A program made the position numbers and the translations under genes. From an alpha proteobacterium HIMB59 (GTDB lineage: Bacteria; Pseudomonadota; Alphaproteobacteria; HIMB59), in contig CP003801.1 in assembly GCA_000299115.1 (NCBI GenBank), positions 806,001-870,000 of the forward strand: DNA of 64,000 nucleotides, in the 5' to 3' direction. Positions 1 to 8,496 of the stretch are shown piece by piece. Every line of letters begins with the position of its first letter. Position 1 is the first letter of the stretch. Under the pieces are notes generated by a model, which was not told the DNA's origin, ran no database searches, and saw only the letters and a program-made list of their open reading frames with translations.

Positions 1-1034
1 GGGTAGGAGAAATTAACCTATATTCTGCAGCAGGTGGTAATCTTGAACCTTGGGCTATTAGTCAATTAAAAAGATTTATTATATTTTTACCTATTGTATT
101 TTTTATTTTGTTACTTCAGCCAAAATTTATTTTTAATGTTACAGAATTAATACTCATAGCAGTCATGTTAGGCCTCCTTATTACTCTTTTTTTTGGTTAC
201 ACGGGCATGGGAGCCAAAAGATGGATAAGAGTAGGTGGTTTTAATTTGCAGGTATCTGAATTTGCAAAAATTTCTTTAGTTATATTTATGGCCAAATATT
301 TTCATAAATTAAATGCTCAAAAAACCATTGGGTTAATTAGATCAATCATCCCTTTGTTGATATCTATAGCGTTGTTTTTATTAGTGGCTGTACAGCCAGA
401 TCTTGGAACTGCTTTAATCATCTTAATTCTTGGCCTAGTCGCCATTTTTTATGCGGGAATAAAATTAATTTACCCAATTCTTTCTTTAATATTAATTGCT
501 CTGGTAAGCCCATTTTTGTGGACTTTATTAAAACCTTATCAACAAAATAGAATTATGATTTTTTTAAATCCTGATTTAGACCCCTTGGGTAAAGGCTATC
601 ATATTATTCAATCAAAAATAGCAATCGGATCTGGAGGATTAAATGGAAATGGCTTTCTTGAGGGTTCTCAAAGTAGCTTGGATTTTCTGCCTGAAAAAGA
701 AACTGATTTTGTTTTTGCTATTTTTTCTGAACAATTTGGATTTACGGGATCGTTAATATTAATTTCAATTTTTTTAATATTTTTTCTTATACCTATTTTT
801 AAAACTTTCAAATTAACCCAAGTGTTTAATAAAATTATCCTATTTGTTTTATCATTTAAAATATTCTTTGAATTTTTGATTAATGTTTCAATGACAATTG
901 GATTGCTTCCTGTAGTTGGAGTAGCGCTACCTTTTATGTCTTATGGAGGTAGTTCACTATTGAGTAATATGATTATTTGTGCATTATTAATGAACTTAAT
1001 GTCAGTAGAAGAAAAAAAGAGAATGTTTTCATGA
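1..1034 (+). CDS. rodA: Rod shape-determining SEDS glycosyltransferase RodA (5' end missing)
   Basis: Peptidoglycan polymerase of the elongasome; it joins lipid II units in the inner membrane together with a class B PBP (PBP2). The open frame runs from base 3 without a start, so the N-terminus lies left of the window. The first visible residues, including GGNLEPWA, match the RodA region just before a transmembrane helix. Several hydrophobic helices follow. The family-typical DPLGKGYHIIQS stretch carries the catalytic-region aspartate, and the C-terminus has FMSYGGSS. The last four bases overlap the next start codon (ATGA). RodA rather than FtsW is preferred from the GGN..PWA region; FtsW is the only serious alternative. 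Confidence 0.93.
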   Translation, partial: VGEINLYSAAGGNLEPWAISQLKRFIIFLPIVFFILLLQPKFIFNVTELILIAVMLGLLITLFFGYTGMGAKRWIRVGGFNLQVSEFAKISLVIFMAKYFHKLNAQKTIGLIRSIIPLLISIALFLLVAVQPDLGTALIILILGLVAIFYAGIKLIYPILSLILIALVSPFLWTLLKPYQQNRIMIFLNPDLDPLGKGYHIIQSKIAIGSGGLNGNGFLEGSQSSLDFLPEKETDFVFAIFSEQFGFTGSLILISIFLIFFLIPIFKTFKLTQVFNKIILFVLSFKIFFEFLINVSMTIGLLPVVGVALPFMSYGGSSLLSNMIICALLMNLMSVEEKKRMFS

Positions 1035-1381
1035 GTAAACTAGTCAAACGACCATGGGGCACATATACCGTATTAGCTAAATCCAAAGATTTTCTTCTAA
1101 AAAAAATCACTGTACTGCCTGAAGGTGTACTCTCATATCAATCACATAATTATCGCTCAGAACATTGGATAATAATTGAGGGTAAAGCTACAGTAATCAT
1201 TAACAATCGAACTTATTATAAAACTGAAAACGAAAATATATTTATTCCCAAAAAAGCTAAACATAGGGTTTTAAACGAAAGTGCTAAAAAAAAGCTTGTG
1301 ATTATTGAAGTTCAAACAGGAACTAAGTTTCTTGAGAGTGATATTAAGAGATACTCAGATATTTATGGGAGAAATAATTAA
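1031..1381 (+). CDS. Stand-alone cupin, mannose-6-phosphate isomerase type II C-terminal domain
   Basis: Small cupin of 116 aa resembling the C-terminal isomerase domain of ManC/AlgA enzymes, here without the nucleotidyltransferase domain. Visible motifs are RPWGTY at the start, SEHW in the metal-binding strand, an IPKKAKHR segment and the ending VQTG.....DI.RY.D.YGR, all family-typical. ATG at 1031 is chosen over an in-frame ATG at 977 because it overlaps the rodA stop by 4 bp and starts at the conserved region. In the usual H-x-H metal pair the second histidine appears to be tyrosine (SHNYR), so metal binding may be weakened. It may act in sugar-phosphate supply for surface glycans; the exact substrate is unknown. 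Confidence 0.82.
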   Translation: MSKLVKRPWGTYTVLAKSKDFLLKKITVLPEGVLSYQSHNYRSEHWIIIEGKATVIINNRTYYKTENENIFIPKKAKHRVLNESAKKKLVIIEVQTGTKFLESDIKRYSDIYGRNN

Positions 1382-1771
1382 ATGAAAATATTAGTTGAGA
1401 TTTCTGTAGGAGAACTTTTCGATAAAATTACAATCTTAAATATAAAAACCCAAAAAATCCAGGACTCAGAAAAACTTACCAATATTAAGAATGAATTAAA
1501 TTTTCTTAATAACCAAGCTTCAAATATTAATGTCAAAGATCAAGAGTCTTTGAATCAAAATATTAATAAACTTCAATCAATAAATGAGGAATTATGGGAT
1601 ATAGAAAATTATAAAAGAGAGTGTGAAGCCAATAAAGATTTCGGAGAAAAATTTATTGAATTATCTAGGGATGTTCATTTCAAAAATGATATTCGTGCAC
1701 AAATAAAAAAAGAAATTAATCTATTAACTGACTCAATAATAGTTGAAGAAAAAGAATATTCTAAGTATTAA
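1382..1771 (+). CDS. DUF6165 family protein
   Basis: Small soluble protein of 129 aa matching the DUF6165 family by its opening VEISVGELFDKITIL, the central LWDIENYKRE and the terminal NLLTDSIIVEEKEY. It is largely helical, with a likely coiled coil at residues 20-65. No catalytic function is known to me. Relatives often sit beside lipopolysaccharide or glycosyltransferase genes in Alphaproteobacteria. Here it directly abuts the sugar-isomerase cupin, with ATG immediately after the previous stop, so a shared operon and a surface-polysaccharide link are plausible. The 3' end overlaps the convergent apt gene by 11 bp. Confidence 0.8.
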   Translation: MKILVEISVGELFDKITILNIKTQKIQDSEKLTNIKNELNFLNNQASNINVKDQESLNQNINKLQSINEELWDIENYKRECEANKDFGEKFIELSRDVHFKNDIRAQIKKEINLLTDSIIVEEKEYSKY

Positions 1772-2279
1772 CTCTATAAAGACTTACTAACTTTTCTTTC
1801 ATTTTAGATCTGCCATGAAGAAAAGCTAACTCTAATAAAATTATAACTCCGAGTGTCTTTGCTTTTGTCTTCCTAATTAGTTTAAGTGAGGCTTGTATGG
1901 TACCGCTAGTAGCAAAAATATCATCTATTATTACCACTTTATCTTTTTCTTGAAGCATATCTTTTTGTATTTCTAATTGATTTTTTCCATATTCAAGTTT
2001 GTAACTAGTACAAAATGTTTTTCCAGGTAACTTTCCCTTTTTTCTAATCATAACTAATTTAAGTTTTAGTTTGTAGGCTACAGCTGCCGCAAAAATAAAA
2101 CCTCGAGAGTCAATTCCTACTATAGTATTTGCTCTCATTTTTTTTACCTCACTAGTCATCTTGTTTACAATCTTATTAAATTCTTTTGGGTTAGCGAGAA
2201 TTGTGGCAATATCATAAAAAGCAATACCTTTTTTTGGAAAGTCTTTTATAATTCTTATACTTTTAGGTGCGCCTTTCAT
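1761..2279 (-). CDS. apt: Adenine phosphoribosyltransferase
   Basis: Purine salvage enzyme converting adenine and PRPP to AMP plus pyrophosphate. The PRPP-binding signature VVIIDDIFATSGT is intact. The N-terminal IIKDFPKKGIAFYDI matches the family opening, and GIDSRGF is the conserved substrate loop. The start at 2279 gives 172 aa, the normal family length. An in-frame ATG at 2318 would add 13 residues that lie inside panB and are not family-like. The ATG at 2279 shares two bases with the divergent panB ATG: the tetramer CATG at 2277-2280 holds both start codons. Confidence 0.93.
   Translation of the reverse strand: MKGAPKSIRIIKDFPKKGIAFYDIATILANPKEFNKIVNKMTSEVKKMRANTIVGIDSRGFIFAAAVAYKLKLKLVMIRKKGKLPGKTFCTSYKLEYGKNQLEIQKDMLQEKDKVVIIDDIFATSGTIQASLKLIRKTKAKTLGVIILLELAFLHGRSKMKEKLVSLYRVNT
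2247..2252 (+). promoter_or_regulatory. Candidate -10 element for panB inside apt
   Basis: A perfect TATAAT lies 25 bases before the panB ATG, within the apt coding sequence. No convincing -35 is visible at 16-18 bp spacing. If used, transcription would start near 2259, leaving a leader of about 19 bases. Such hexamers are common by chance in AT-rich DNA. Confidence 0.35.
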
Positions 2280-3066
2280 GAAGAAACAGATTAAATCAGT
2301 ATTTAACAAAAAAAACAAAAAGAAAATTATTTGTTTAACTTCCTATAGTTATAATTTCACAAAAATTATTGATGGTTTTGTTGATGTAATACTTGTTGGT
2401 GACTCGATGGGAATGGTTCTTTACGGGATGGATAACACAAGAGAAATTACTGATGAAATCATGATTAGGCATGCATCTGCAGTTAAAAAAGCTTCTAGAA
2501 AATCTTTAGTATTCTTCGATCTTCCATATTCAAAAAAGTTTTCTGAGGATAATATTATTAGAAGATCCATAAAGATTTTTAATCAAACAAAATGTGATGG
2601 TGTTAAAATTGAGGGAAATTCAGAATTAGTAGATGTCATTAAATATTTAACAAAAAAGAGTATTCCGGTGATGGCCCATGTCGGTCTTCAACCTCAAAAA
2701 TTTTCATCTGCGAGTAAATTTAAAATATATGGACGCAAAGAAGATGATTTAAAAAACATATTAAGCGATTGTAAAGCTCTAGAAAAAGCTGGTGCAACCT
2801 CATTATTATTAGAGGGAATGGTTACAAAAATTGCAAAGCAAATTACTTTTGCATCAAAAATTCCAACAATTGGTATAGGCGCCTCTGAATTTTGTGATGG
2901 TCAGATTTTAGTATCCGAAGACATGTTAGGTATGTTTACAGAGTACCATCCTAAGTTTGTAAAGAAATATGCAAATTTATCTTCCAATATACAAAATGCT
3001 ATAAAAAGATTTAGTTCAGAAGTAAATAGCAATAAATTTCCAAACAGAAAGTTTAGATACGATTAA
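2278..3066 (+). CDS. panB: 3-methyl-2-oxobutanoate hydroxymethyltransferase
   Basis: First committed step of pantothenate (vitamin B5) synthesis: adds a hydroxymethyl group from methylene-tetrahydrofolate to 2-oxoisovalerate, giving ketopantoate. It is cytoplasmic with a TIM-barrel fold. Visible motifs are LTSYSYNFTKI, VGDSMGM with the magnesium-binding Asp, VFFDLPY, GVKIEG, MAHVGLQPQ, LLLEGM with the catalytic Glu, and IGIGAS. The length of 262 aa is normal. There is no panC neighbour. The start codon overlaps the divergent apt start, so the promoter must lie inside apt. The 3' end overlaps ispB by 4 bp. Confidence 0.95.
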   Translation: MKKQIKSVFNKKNKKKIICLTSYSYNFTKIIDGFVDVILVGDSMGMVLYGMDNTREITDEIMIRHASAVKKASRKSLVFFDLPYSKKFSEDNIIRRSIKIFNQTKCDGVKIEGNSELVDVIKYLTKKSIPVMAHVGLQPQKFSSASKFKIYGRKEDDLKNILSDCKALEKAGATSLLLEGMVTKIAKQITFASKIPTIGIGASEFCDGQILVSEDMLGMFTEYHPKFVKKYANLSSNIQNAIKRFSSEVNSNKFPNRKFRYD

Positions 3067-4061
3067 TTTTTTCTTTGAATAGAGCTAACTAATAAGTCTT
3101 TAAAAAGTCCTGATTGTTTATTGTTATATTTATTTAAGATAATTTCAGATTTTATTTGGTATTTTTTTGCATAGTTTAAACAATCTCTTTTGATTTCATT
3201 TTTTTTCAATTGACTTAAAATTAAATTTAAATCTTTTTGATTTCTTTTATTTTTTGTAAACAATTTTTTAATTATTATGTAGTCTAGTTTTGATAATTTC
3301 TCTAATAATAGAATGATAGGAAGAGTAACTTTTCCTTCCATAAAATCTTTACCAATTTCTTTTCCAGTTTTTTTATCTCCAAAATAATCCAAAGTATCAT
3401 CTATTATCTGAAAAATAATTCCAAAATTTATTCCTAATTTATAAAGATTAACAATTTCTTCATTCTTTTTTCCTGTAAGGATTGCTGGAACTTTCATCGC
3501 TGCACCAAAAAGTTCAGCTGTTTTTAATGAGATAATTTTTATATAATCACTGGACTTTAAGTTAACATTGTTTTCATTTGATAATTGTAAAAATTCTCCC
3601 TCTGAAATCTTACTACTAACTTCAGATAAATGTTCCATAGCTTTTAAAGATTTTCCCTGAGTCATTAGTTGAAATGATTTGGAGAACATAAAATCCCCTA
3701 GTAAAACACTAAACTTATTATTCCAAATCTCATTAATACTTTTTTGACCTCTTCTTATAGTGCCTTTATCAATAACATCATCATGCAATAAGGTTGCTGC
3801 ATGTATAAATTCTAAAGCAGCTGACATATAAGTATCTGTTTTTAATTTGGTATAGTTTTTGTTTATCATTTTGCTCGATAACAGACACATTACAGGCCTT
3901 AGTTGTTTTCCTCTTTTTTTAAAAAAATATTGCCCCAACTTAGGTATGATAGGAATGTCACTAGCTATGTAGTTATTAATGATACTATTTGTGTTATTTA
4001 ACTTACCTTGAATTTCTTTATGTATTAGTTGTATAGTTTTGTTAAATGAAACTTCAGACAT
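3063..4061 (-). CDS. ispB: Long-chain polyprenyl diphosphate synthase (octaprenyl/decaprenyl type)
   Basis: Trans-polyprenyl synthetase that makes the side chain of ubiquinone by adding isopentenyl units to farnesyl diphosphate. The first Asp-rich motif (LLHDDVIDKGTIRRG) and the second (IFQIIDDTLDYFGD) are both intact, as is GKDFMEGKVTLPII. From ATG 4061 (MSEVSFNK) it is 332 aa, the usual length. An upstream ATG at 4079 would overlap the divergent gene. The product chain length (C40 or C50) cannot be read from sequence by eye. With ubiG elsewhere in the window it supports ubiquinone-based respiration. Confidence 0.9.
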   Translation of the reverse strand: MSEVSFNKTIQLIHKEIQGKLNNTNSIINNYIASDIPIIPKLGQYFFKKRGKQLRPVMCLLSSKMINKNYTKLKTDTYMSAALEFIHAATLLHDDVIDKGTIRRGQKSINEIWNNKFSVLLGDFMFSKSFQLMTQGKSLKAMEHLSEVSSKISEGEFLQLSNENNVNLKSSDYIKIISLKTAELFGAAMKVPAILTGKKNEEIVNLYKLGINFGIIFQIIDDTLDYFGDKKTGKEIGKDFMEGKVTLPIILLLEKLSKLDYIIIKKLFTKNKRNQKDLNLILSQLKKNEIKRDCLNYAKKYQIKSEIILNKYNNKQSGLFKDLLVSSIQRKN

Positions 4062-4065
4062 CTTA

Positions 4066-4773
4066 ATGAATTTATACACTAAAGATCATTTACTGGAGAA
4101 TAAAATCGTTTATTTCCAGCCTCGACAAGGGTATCGAAGTGGTATAGAGCCCATAATTTTAGCCGCTCAAGCTAATTATAATGATAAATCTATATTAGAT
4201 TTAGGATCAGGATGTGGGCCAATATCGTTAATACTAGCTCATAGATTTCCAAACGCTGAAATCGTTGGTCTTGAAAACAATACTGTCCATTTTGAGCTGT
4301 CTCAAAAAAGTAAAAAGGAAAATAAATTTAATAATGTTGAATTTAAGTATGAAGATGTTTGTCTTTTAAATCAAAAATACATGAACTATTTTGATTTGGT
4401 CCTTTCTAACCCTCCCTTTTTTTTTGAAAATCAAATAATTAAATCTAAAAATGACTCAATTAACAATGCAAAGTATATTTCAAAAGAAAAATGTGAAATA
4501 TGGTTTAAAAATTTAATTAATTATACTAATGAAAAAGGAAGAGCTTTGATAATTAATCGTTTTGAGAATGTTGATTTTATGCTTGGAATTTTTAGTCATT
4601 ATAATCTAATAGTTGAAATTACACCTATTTTATCGTTTAAAGACACTAAACCGAAAAATGTCCTAATATCATTAAAGAAAAATGAGAATTATGTAGAAAA
4701 AACTAAAAATGAAATTATTATTCACTCAAATTCATCAAAGTATTCAAAGCAAGTAGAAGATTGGTTTAAATAA
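4066..4773 (+). CDS. tRNA1(Val) adenine-37 N6-methyltransferase-like (TrmN6/YfiC family)
   Basis: SAM-dependent methyltransferase of 235 aa. Motif I is LDLGSGCGPISL, and the adenine-methylating signature is SNPPFFF. The N-terminal FQPRQGYRSGIEPIILAA matches the YfiC/TrmN6 group, which methylates A37 of tRNA-Val. ATG 4066 is chosen because MNLYTKDHLLENK aligns with the family start and leaves just 4 bp to the divergent ispB start. Its stop overlaps the next ATG by one base (TAATG), implying coupling with the peptidase gene. Exact RNA substrate is inferred from family. Confidence 0.82.
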   Translation: MNLYTKDHLLENKIVYFQPRQGYRSGIEPIILAAQANYNDKSILDLGSGCGPISLILAHRFPNAEIVGLENNTVHFELSQKSKKENKFNNVEFKYEDVCLLNQKYMNYFDLVLSNPPFFFENQIIKSKNDSINNAKYISKEKCEIWFKNLINYTNEKGRALIINRFENVDFMLGIFSHYNLIVEITPILSFKDTKPKNVLISLKKNENYVEKTKNEIIIHSNSSKYSKQVEDWFK

Positions 4774-5567
4774 TGTTTTCAAATTCTAAAAACGTAATAT
4801 CGATTGATTTAAAAGGTATGATTGCTTCTGGGGGTAGGGCGCCTTTAAATATGGATAATCTCCATGGATTATTTGGAAAAATTAATAAAATGAAATTTGA
4901 TGCCCTCTCTTTAGTAATCAATTCACCTGGAGGATCTCCTGTTCAATCCTCTCTAATTGGACAAAAAATTAGAGAGATCACTGAAAAGAAAAATATTAAA
5001 TGTTATTGTTTTGTAGAAGACGTTGCGGCTTCAGGCGGATATTGGCTAGCATGTTCTGCAGATGAAATTTATGCTGATGTTAATTCGATTATAGGATCAA
5101 TTGGTGTCATATCTGGCGGTTTTGGTTTTACTGAACTTATCAAAAAAATCGGAGTGGAAAGAAGGGTATTTACAGCAGGAGAAAACAAAAGTTTTTTAGA
5201 TCCTTTTCTTAAAGTTAATAAAAAAGATGAGATAAAACTTAAAGATTTACAGAAAAAAATTCATCAAAATTTTATAAATTGGGTTAGTTCTCGACGAGGT
5301 AAAAAAATTAAAGAAAAAGATTTTAAACAGATTTTTTCAGGAACTTTTTGGTTATCAGAAGAGGCTAAATCGCTAGGTCTGATAGATGGTATTTCTTCAG
5401 AAAGTTCTTTTTTTAAAAAAAAATTTGGTGAAAAGGTAAAAATCAAAAAAATCAAACAACCCAAATCACTTAAGCAGAAACTTGGATTAGGGATCTTTTC
5501 TTCTTCATCAGATGAGTTAATAGCTAAAGCCAAAGAAGAGTTAATGTTTAATAAATATGGACTTTAG
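4773..5567 (+). CDS. S49 family serine peptidase (SppA/SohB-like)
   Basis: Signal-peptide-peptidase-type protease using a Ser/Lys dyad. Ser87 in VAASGGYWLA is the nucleophile and Lys139 in AGENKSFLDPF the general base. Their 52-residue spacing equals that of short bacterial SppA enzymes. The oxyanion-region NSPGGSP is at residues 50-55. At 264 aa this is the minimal single-domain form with no obvious N-terminal membrane helix, so it may be soluble or peripheral. Short S49 peptidases next to the trmN6-like gene are common in Alphaproteobacteria. Its likely role is clearing cleaved signal peptides. Confidence 0.88.
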   Translation: MFSNSKNVISIDLKGMIASGGRAPLNMDNLHGLFGKINKMKFDALSLVINSPGGSPVQSSLIGQKIREITEKKNIKCYCFVEDVAASGGYWLACSADEIYADVNSIIGSIGVISGGFGFTELIKKIGVERRVFTAGENKSFLDPFLKVNKKDEIKLKDLQKKIHQNFINWVSSRRGKKIKEKDFKQIFSGTFWLSEEAKSLGLIDGISSESSFFKKKFGEKVKIKKIKQPKSLKQKLGLGIFSSSSDELIAKAKEELMFNKYGL

Positions 5568-5576
5568 TTTTACATT

Positions 5577-6932
5577 ATGACTGCAAAAAACATGGAAGAT
5601 TTAGTCTCTCTTTGTAAAAGGAGAGGGTTTATTTTTCCTTCTAATGATGTTTATGGCGGTATGAAGGGCCTATATGATTTTGGCCCAATGGGTGTAGAGC
5701 TTAAAATGAATCTTAAAAACTCATGGTGGAAATCCATAGTATATGAGAGAGATGATATTGAGGGCCTAGACTCAACAATTCTTACTTCTCCTACTGTTCT
5801 CAAATATTCAGGTCATGAGGATACTTTTTCAGATCCATTAGTTGATTGCAAAAAATGTAAATCTAGATGGAGAGCAGATCAACTTGAAAACAATCAATGT
5901 CCTTCTTGTGCTTCTAATGATTTAACTGAACCAAGACCTTTTAATTTAATGTTCAAAACAGCCATCGGCCCCGTAGATGATGGTAGTTCTTTTGCATATC
6001 TTCGACCTGAAACGGCTCAACAGATTTTTGTGAATTTTAAAAATATTATTGACTCAACTAGCAGAACTCCTCCCTTTGGAATAGCTCAAATTGGAAAATC
6101 TTTTAGAAATGAAATTACACCAAGAAATTTCATCTTTCGTGTTAGAGAGTTTGAACAAATGGAATTAGAGTTTTTTGTAAAACCGGGTTCCGATGAAGAT
6201 TGGCATAAATATTGGGTTGATCAAAGGCTAAAATGGTGGTCTGAGCAAGGTGTCAGTTCTGATAAATTAAAATTATTGGAGGTTGAAAAGGAGGAGTTAT
6301 CCCACTATTCCAAAGCTACTTTCGATATCATGTATGAGTTTCCTCATGGCCTAGAAGAACTTGAAGGTGTCGCTAATAGAACAGATTTTGATTTAGGTTC
6401 TCATACTAAAAACCAAGAAGATTATGAAATTAAAGCTAAAGTAACTCCAAATAAGAGTTCAACAACTAAGCTAGCTATTCAAGATCTTGAATCCAAAAAA
6501 TGGTACATACCCTTTGTTATTGAACCTTCGGCAGGAGTAGAAAGAGGTGTCCTTGCTATTTTGAATGAAGCTTATACTCAAGAAGATGAAAATAATCGTA
6601 CTGTTTTGAAATTAAAATCACATTTATCACCAATCAAAGCAGCGGTAATACCGCTAAAAAGAAACAACTCAGACTTAGTTAACTTAGCTAATAAAATCAA
6701 AAGTGAACTACAATCTCTAGGTCTTGGAAGAGTCATGATTGAAAATTCTGGAAATATTGGAAAGAATTATCGTCGTCATGATGAAATAGGTACCCCAATG
6801 TGCATCACTATTGATTTTGAAACATTAGAAAACCAATCCGTGACTGTAAGAGATAGAGATACAATGAAGCAAGAAAGAGTTGATTTAAGTAACATATCTA
6901 CTTACTACTCAAATTACTTTAAAAATAACTAA
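5577..6932 (+). CDS. glyQS: Glycyl-tRNA synthetase, homodimeric (alpha2) type
   Basis: Class II aminoacyl-tRNA synthetase charging tRNA-Gly. The N-terminal [17 protein letters not shown] is diagnostic of the homodimeric type. A zinc-ribbon-like cysteine set sits at residues 91, 94, 108 and 111. Class II signatures are [11 protein letters not shown] and [16 protein letters not shown], followed by motif 3 [12 protein letters not shown]. The anticodon-binding domain occupies the last 110 residues. Total 451 aa. Most Proteobacteria instead use the separate glyQ/glyS alpha2beta2 enzyme, so this type is unusual here and may reflect ancient transfer. The 3' end overlaps ygfZ by 4 bp. Confidence 0.94.
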   Translation: MTAKNMEDLVSLCKRRGFIFPSNDVYGGMKGLYDFGPMGVELKMNLKNSWWKSIVYERDDIEGLDSTILTSPTVLKYSGHEDTFSDPLVDCKKCKSRWRADQLENNQCPSCASNDLTEPRPFNLMFKTAIGPVDDGSSFAYLRPETAQQIFVNFKNIIDSTSRTPPFGIAQIGKSFRNEITPRNFIFRVREFEQMELEFFVKPGSDEDWHKYWVDQRLKWWSEQGVSSDKLKLLEVEKEELSHYSKATFDIMYEFPHGLEELEGVANRTDFDLGSHTKNQEDYEIKAKVTPNKSSTTKLAIQDLESKKWYIPFVIEPSAGVERGVLAILNEAYTQEDENNRTVLKLKSHLSPIKAAVIPLKRNNSDLVNLANKIKSELQSLGLGRVMIENSGNIGKNYRRHDEIGTPMCITIDFETLENQSVTVRDRDTMKQERVDLSNISTYYSNYFKNN

Positions 6933-7549
6933 ACTTTTCTTAAACCTAATTCACTTTCAAAATTCAAAAATTCAATATTTTTTGACAATCTTAGAACTAA
7001 AAAATTTTTAAATTCAATTAATAGTTCAAAATCATCAGGTAAATTCAAGGTATTTTGATTAATTTTTTCAAAAATGAGGATATTTTTTTTTTGCAGTTGC
7101 CTATGTTTGATACGTGATACAACCTCTTGGCCCACAAAGCACCCTTTTTGATAATTTATATATTCATCATGGACTTCTGATGGATTTAAAGTGGAATGTG
7201 GGAGAAAATTTGTATCTATCTTTCCCATTTTCAAGGAGTCAAGGAAGTAACTTTCTCCAAAATTAGCTTTATCTAATTGAAATTTTTGTAAAGAAATATC
7301 TGATAGTTTTGCATATTTTTCAAGATATGAGAGTAAATCTGATTGGTCATTAGAACAAATTATCTCTAAACAATCGTTCATTAAGATAATTTTAATTTCA
7401 AATAATATTTTACCCTGAGGTGTTAGGATATAACTATAAAGACTTTTAGATTCATTCAAGATATCGTTAGTTATAATATTTTGAATAAAATCAATTCTTT
7501 CTTCTCCATAAATCAGAATTTTAATTGGATTTGGTGTTTCAATTTTCAT
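6929..7549 (-). CDS. ygfZ: YgfZ/CAF17-type folate-binding Fe-S cluster maintenance protein
   Basis: Tetrahydrofolate-binding protein related to the glycine-cleavage T-protein and needed for assembly or repair of some Fe-S enzymes. The diagnostic K-G-C-F-V-G-Q-E is at residues 135-142, with the conserved Cys137. The N-terminal [10 protein letters not shown] and LTPQGK match the family. At 206 aa it is markedly shorter than the usual 270-330, missing much of the C-terminal barrel, a common trimming in reduced genomes. It diverges from the GT9 gene with 26 bases between start codons. Confidence 0.87.
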   Translation of the reverse strand: MKIETPNPIKILIYGEERIDFIQNIITNDILNESKSLYSYILTPQGKILFEIKIILMNDCLEIICSNDQSDLLSYLEKYAKLSDISLQKFQLDKANFGESYFLDSLKMGKIDTNFLPHSTLNPSEVHDEYINYQKGCFVGQEVVSRIKHRQLQKKNILIFEKINQNTLNLPDDFELLIEFKNFLVLRLSKNIEFLNFESELGLRKV

Positions 7550-7575
7550 CTAATATATTATCTATATTCTTTATA

Positions 7576-8496
7576 ATGCATTTACTTTTTATTTCCTCTA
7601 ATAGAATTGGTGACTCTTTGATCAATTTACAAGTATTAAATAAGTATATACGAAAAAATAAAAAAGAAATTGAAATTACACTAGTATCTGGAGAACTTCC
7701 TTTACCTATATACGATGATTACAGCATGATCACAAATAGAATTATTTTAAAGAAAGAAAAATATAATCTTCATTGGTGGAAGCTCTACAAAAAGCTTTCA
7801 CCTCTAAAATTTGACGAAATTGTTGACTTTAGATCTTCGCTAATTTCATATTTCTTAAGAACCAAAAAAAGAAATATTTTTAAAATGAATAAGAAAAAAA
7901 ATATCTATTCACAAATCCACGAGTCATTTGATACTGATAAAAAAAGAGACTTTAAAATTATTACAGATCGTGTCAGAAATATTTTCCCAAGTTCTAATTA
8001 TGCTTGTGTAGCTCCATTTGCCAACTGGCCTCCAAAAGAATGGCCAACCGAGTCTTATTTAAAAATTTGCGATAGTTTATTTAATCATGGTATTTCTAAA
8101 ATTTATATATTAGGTAGTGAAAGTGAAAGTGCCCGATTTAATATTTTTCAATCGAATTTTGGAAACAAAGTAATTAACCGATGTGGCAAACAACACATAT
8201 TGAATGATTATGGTTTATTACAAAAATCAAGAATATTCATCGGAAATGACTCAGCAATGATGCATATGGCAGCTTTAAGCAAAACTCCTACAATAGGCCT
8301 TTTTGGTCCAACGAATGATAAAATTTATTTTCCTGAGATGTTTGATCATTGTTATTTAGTAAGATCATCTGAAAGCTATGAAAGTTTAATTTCTCAGACT
8401 CAAAACTATACTTTAAATAATTGTTTAATGAATGATGTCTCTTATAATCAAGTAGAGAATAAAATTTTAAAAATTCTAAATGATCAAAATTTTTAA
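7576..8496 (+). CDS. Glycosyltransferase family 9 (heptosyltransferase-like)
   Basis: GT-B fold glycosyltransferase of the ADP-heptose:LPS heptosyltransferase family. Recognised from SSNRIGDSL near the N-terminus, FANWPPKEWP in the acceptor region, and IGNDSAMMHMAALSKTPTIGLFGPT, the nucleotide-sugar binding motif. ATG 7576 is chosen because MHLLFISSNRIGD aligns with the family start; an upstream TTG at 7525 would add non-family residues. The protein has 306 aa. It probably adds a sugar to the lipopolysaccharide core on the inner face of the inner membrane; donor and acceptor are unknown. The 3' end overlaps pyrC by 17 bp. Confidence 0.88.
   Translation: MHLLFISSNRIGDSLINLQVLNKYIRKNKKEIEITLVSGELPLPIYDDYSMITNRIILKKEKYNLHWWKLYKKLSPLKFDEIVDFRSSLISYFLRTKKRNIFKMNKKKNIYSQIHESFDTDKKRDFKIITDRVRNIFPSSNYACVAPFANWPPKEWPTESYLKICDSLFNHGISKIYILGSESESARFNIFQSNFGNKVINRCGKQHILNDYGLLQKSRIFIGNDSAMMHMAALSKTPTIGLFGPTNDKIYFPEMFDHCYLVRSSESYESLISQTQNYTLNNCLMNDVSYNQVENKILKILNDQNF

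Noticed and set aside
2280-2318. Upstream extension of apt to an ATG at 2318
   Set aside because: The added residues do not match the family and would lie inside panB; ATG 2279 gives the normal length.
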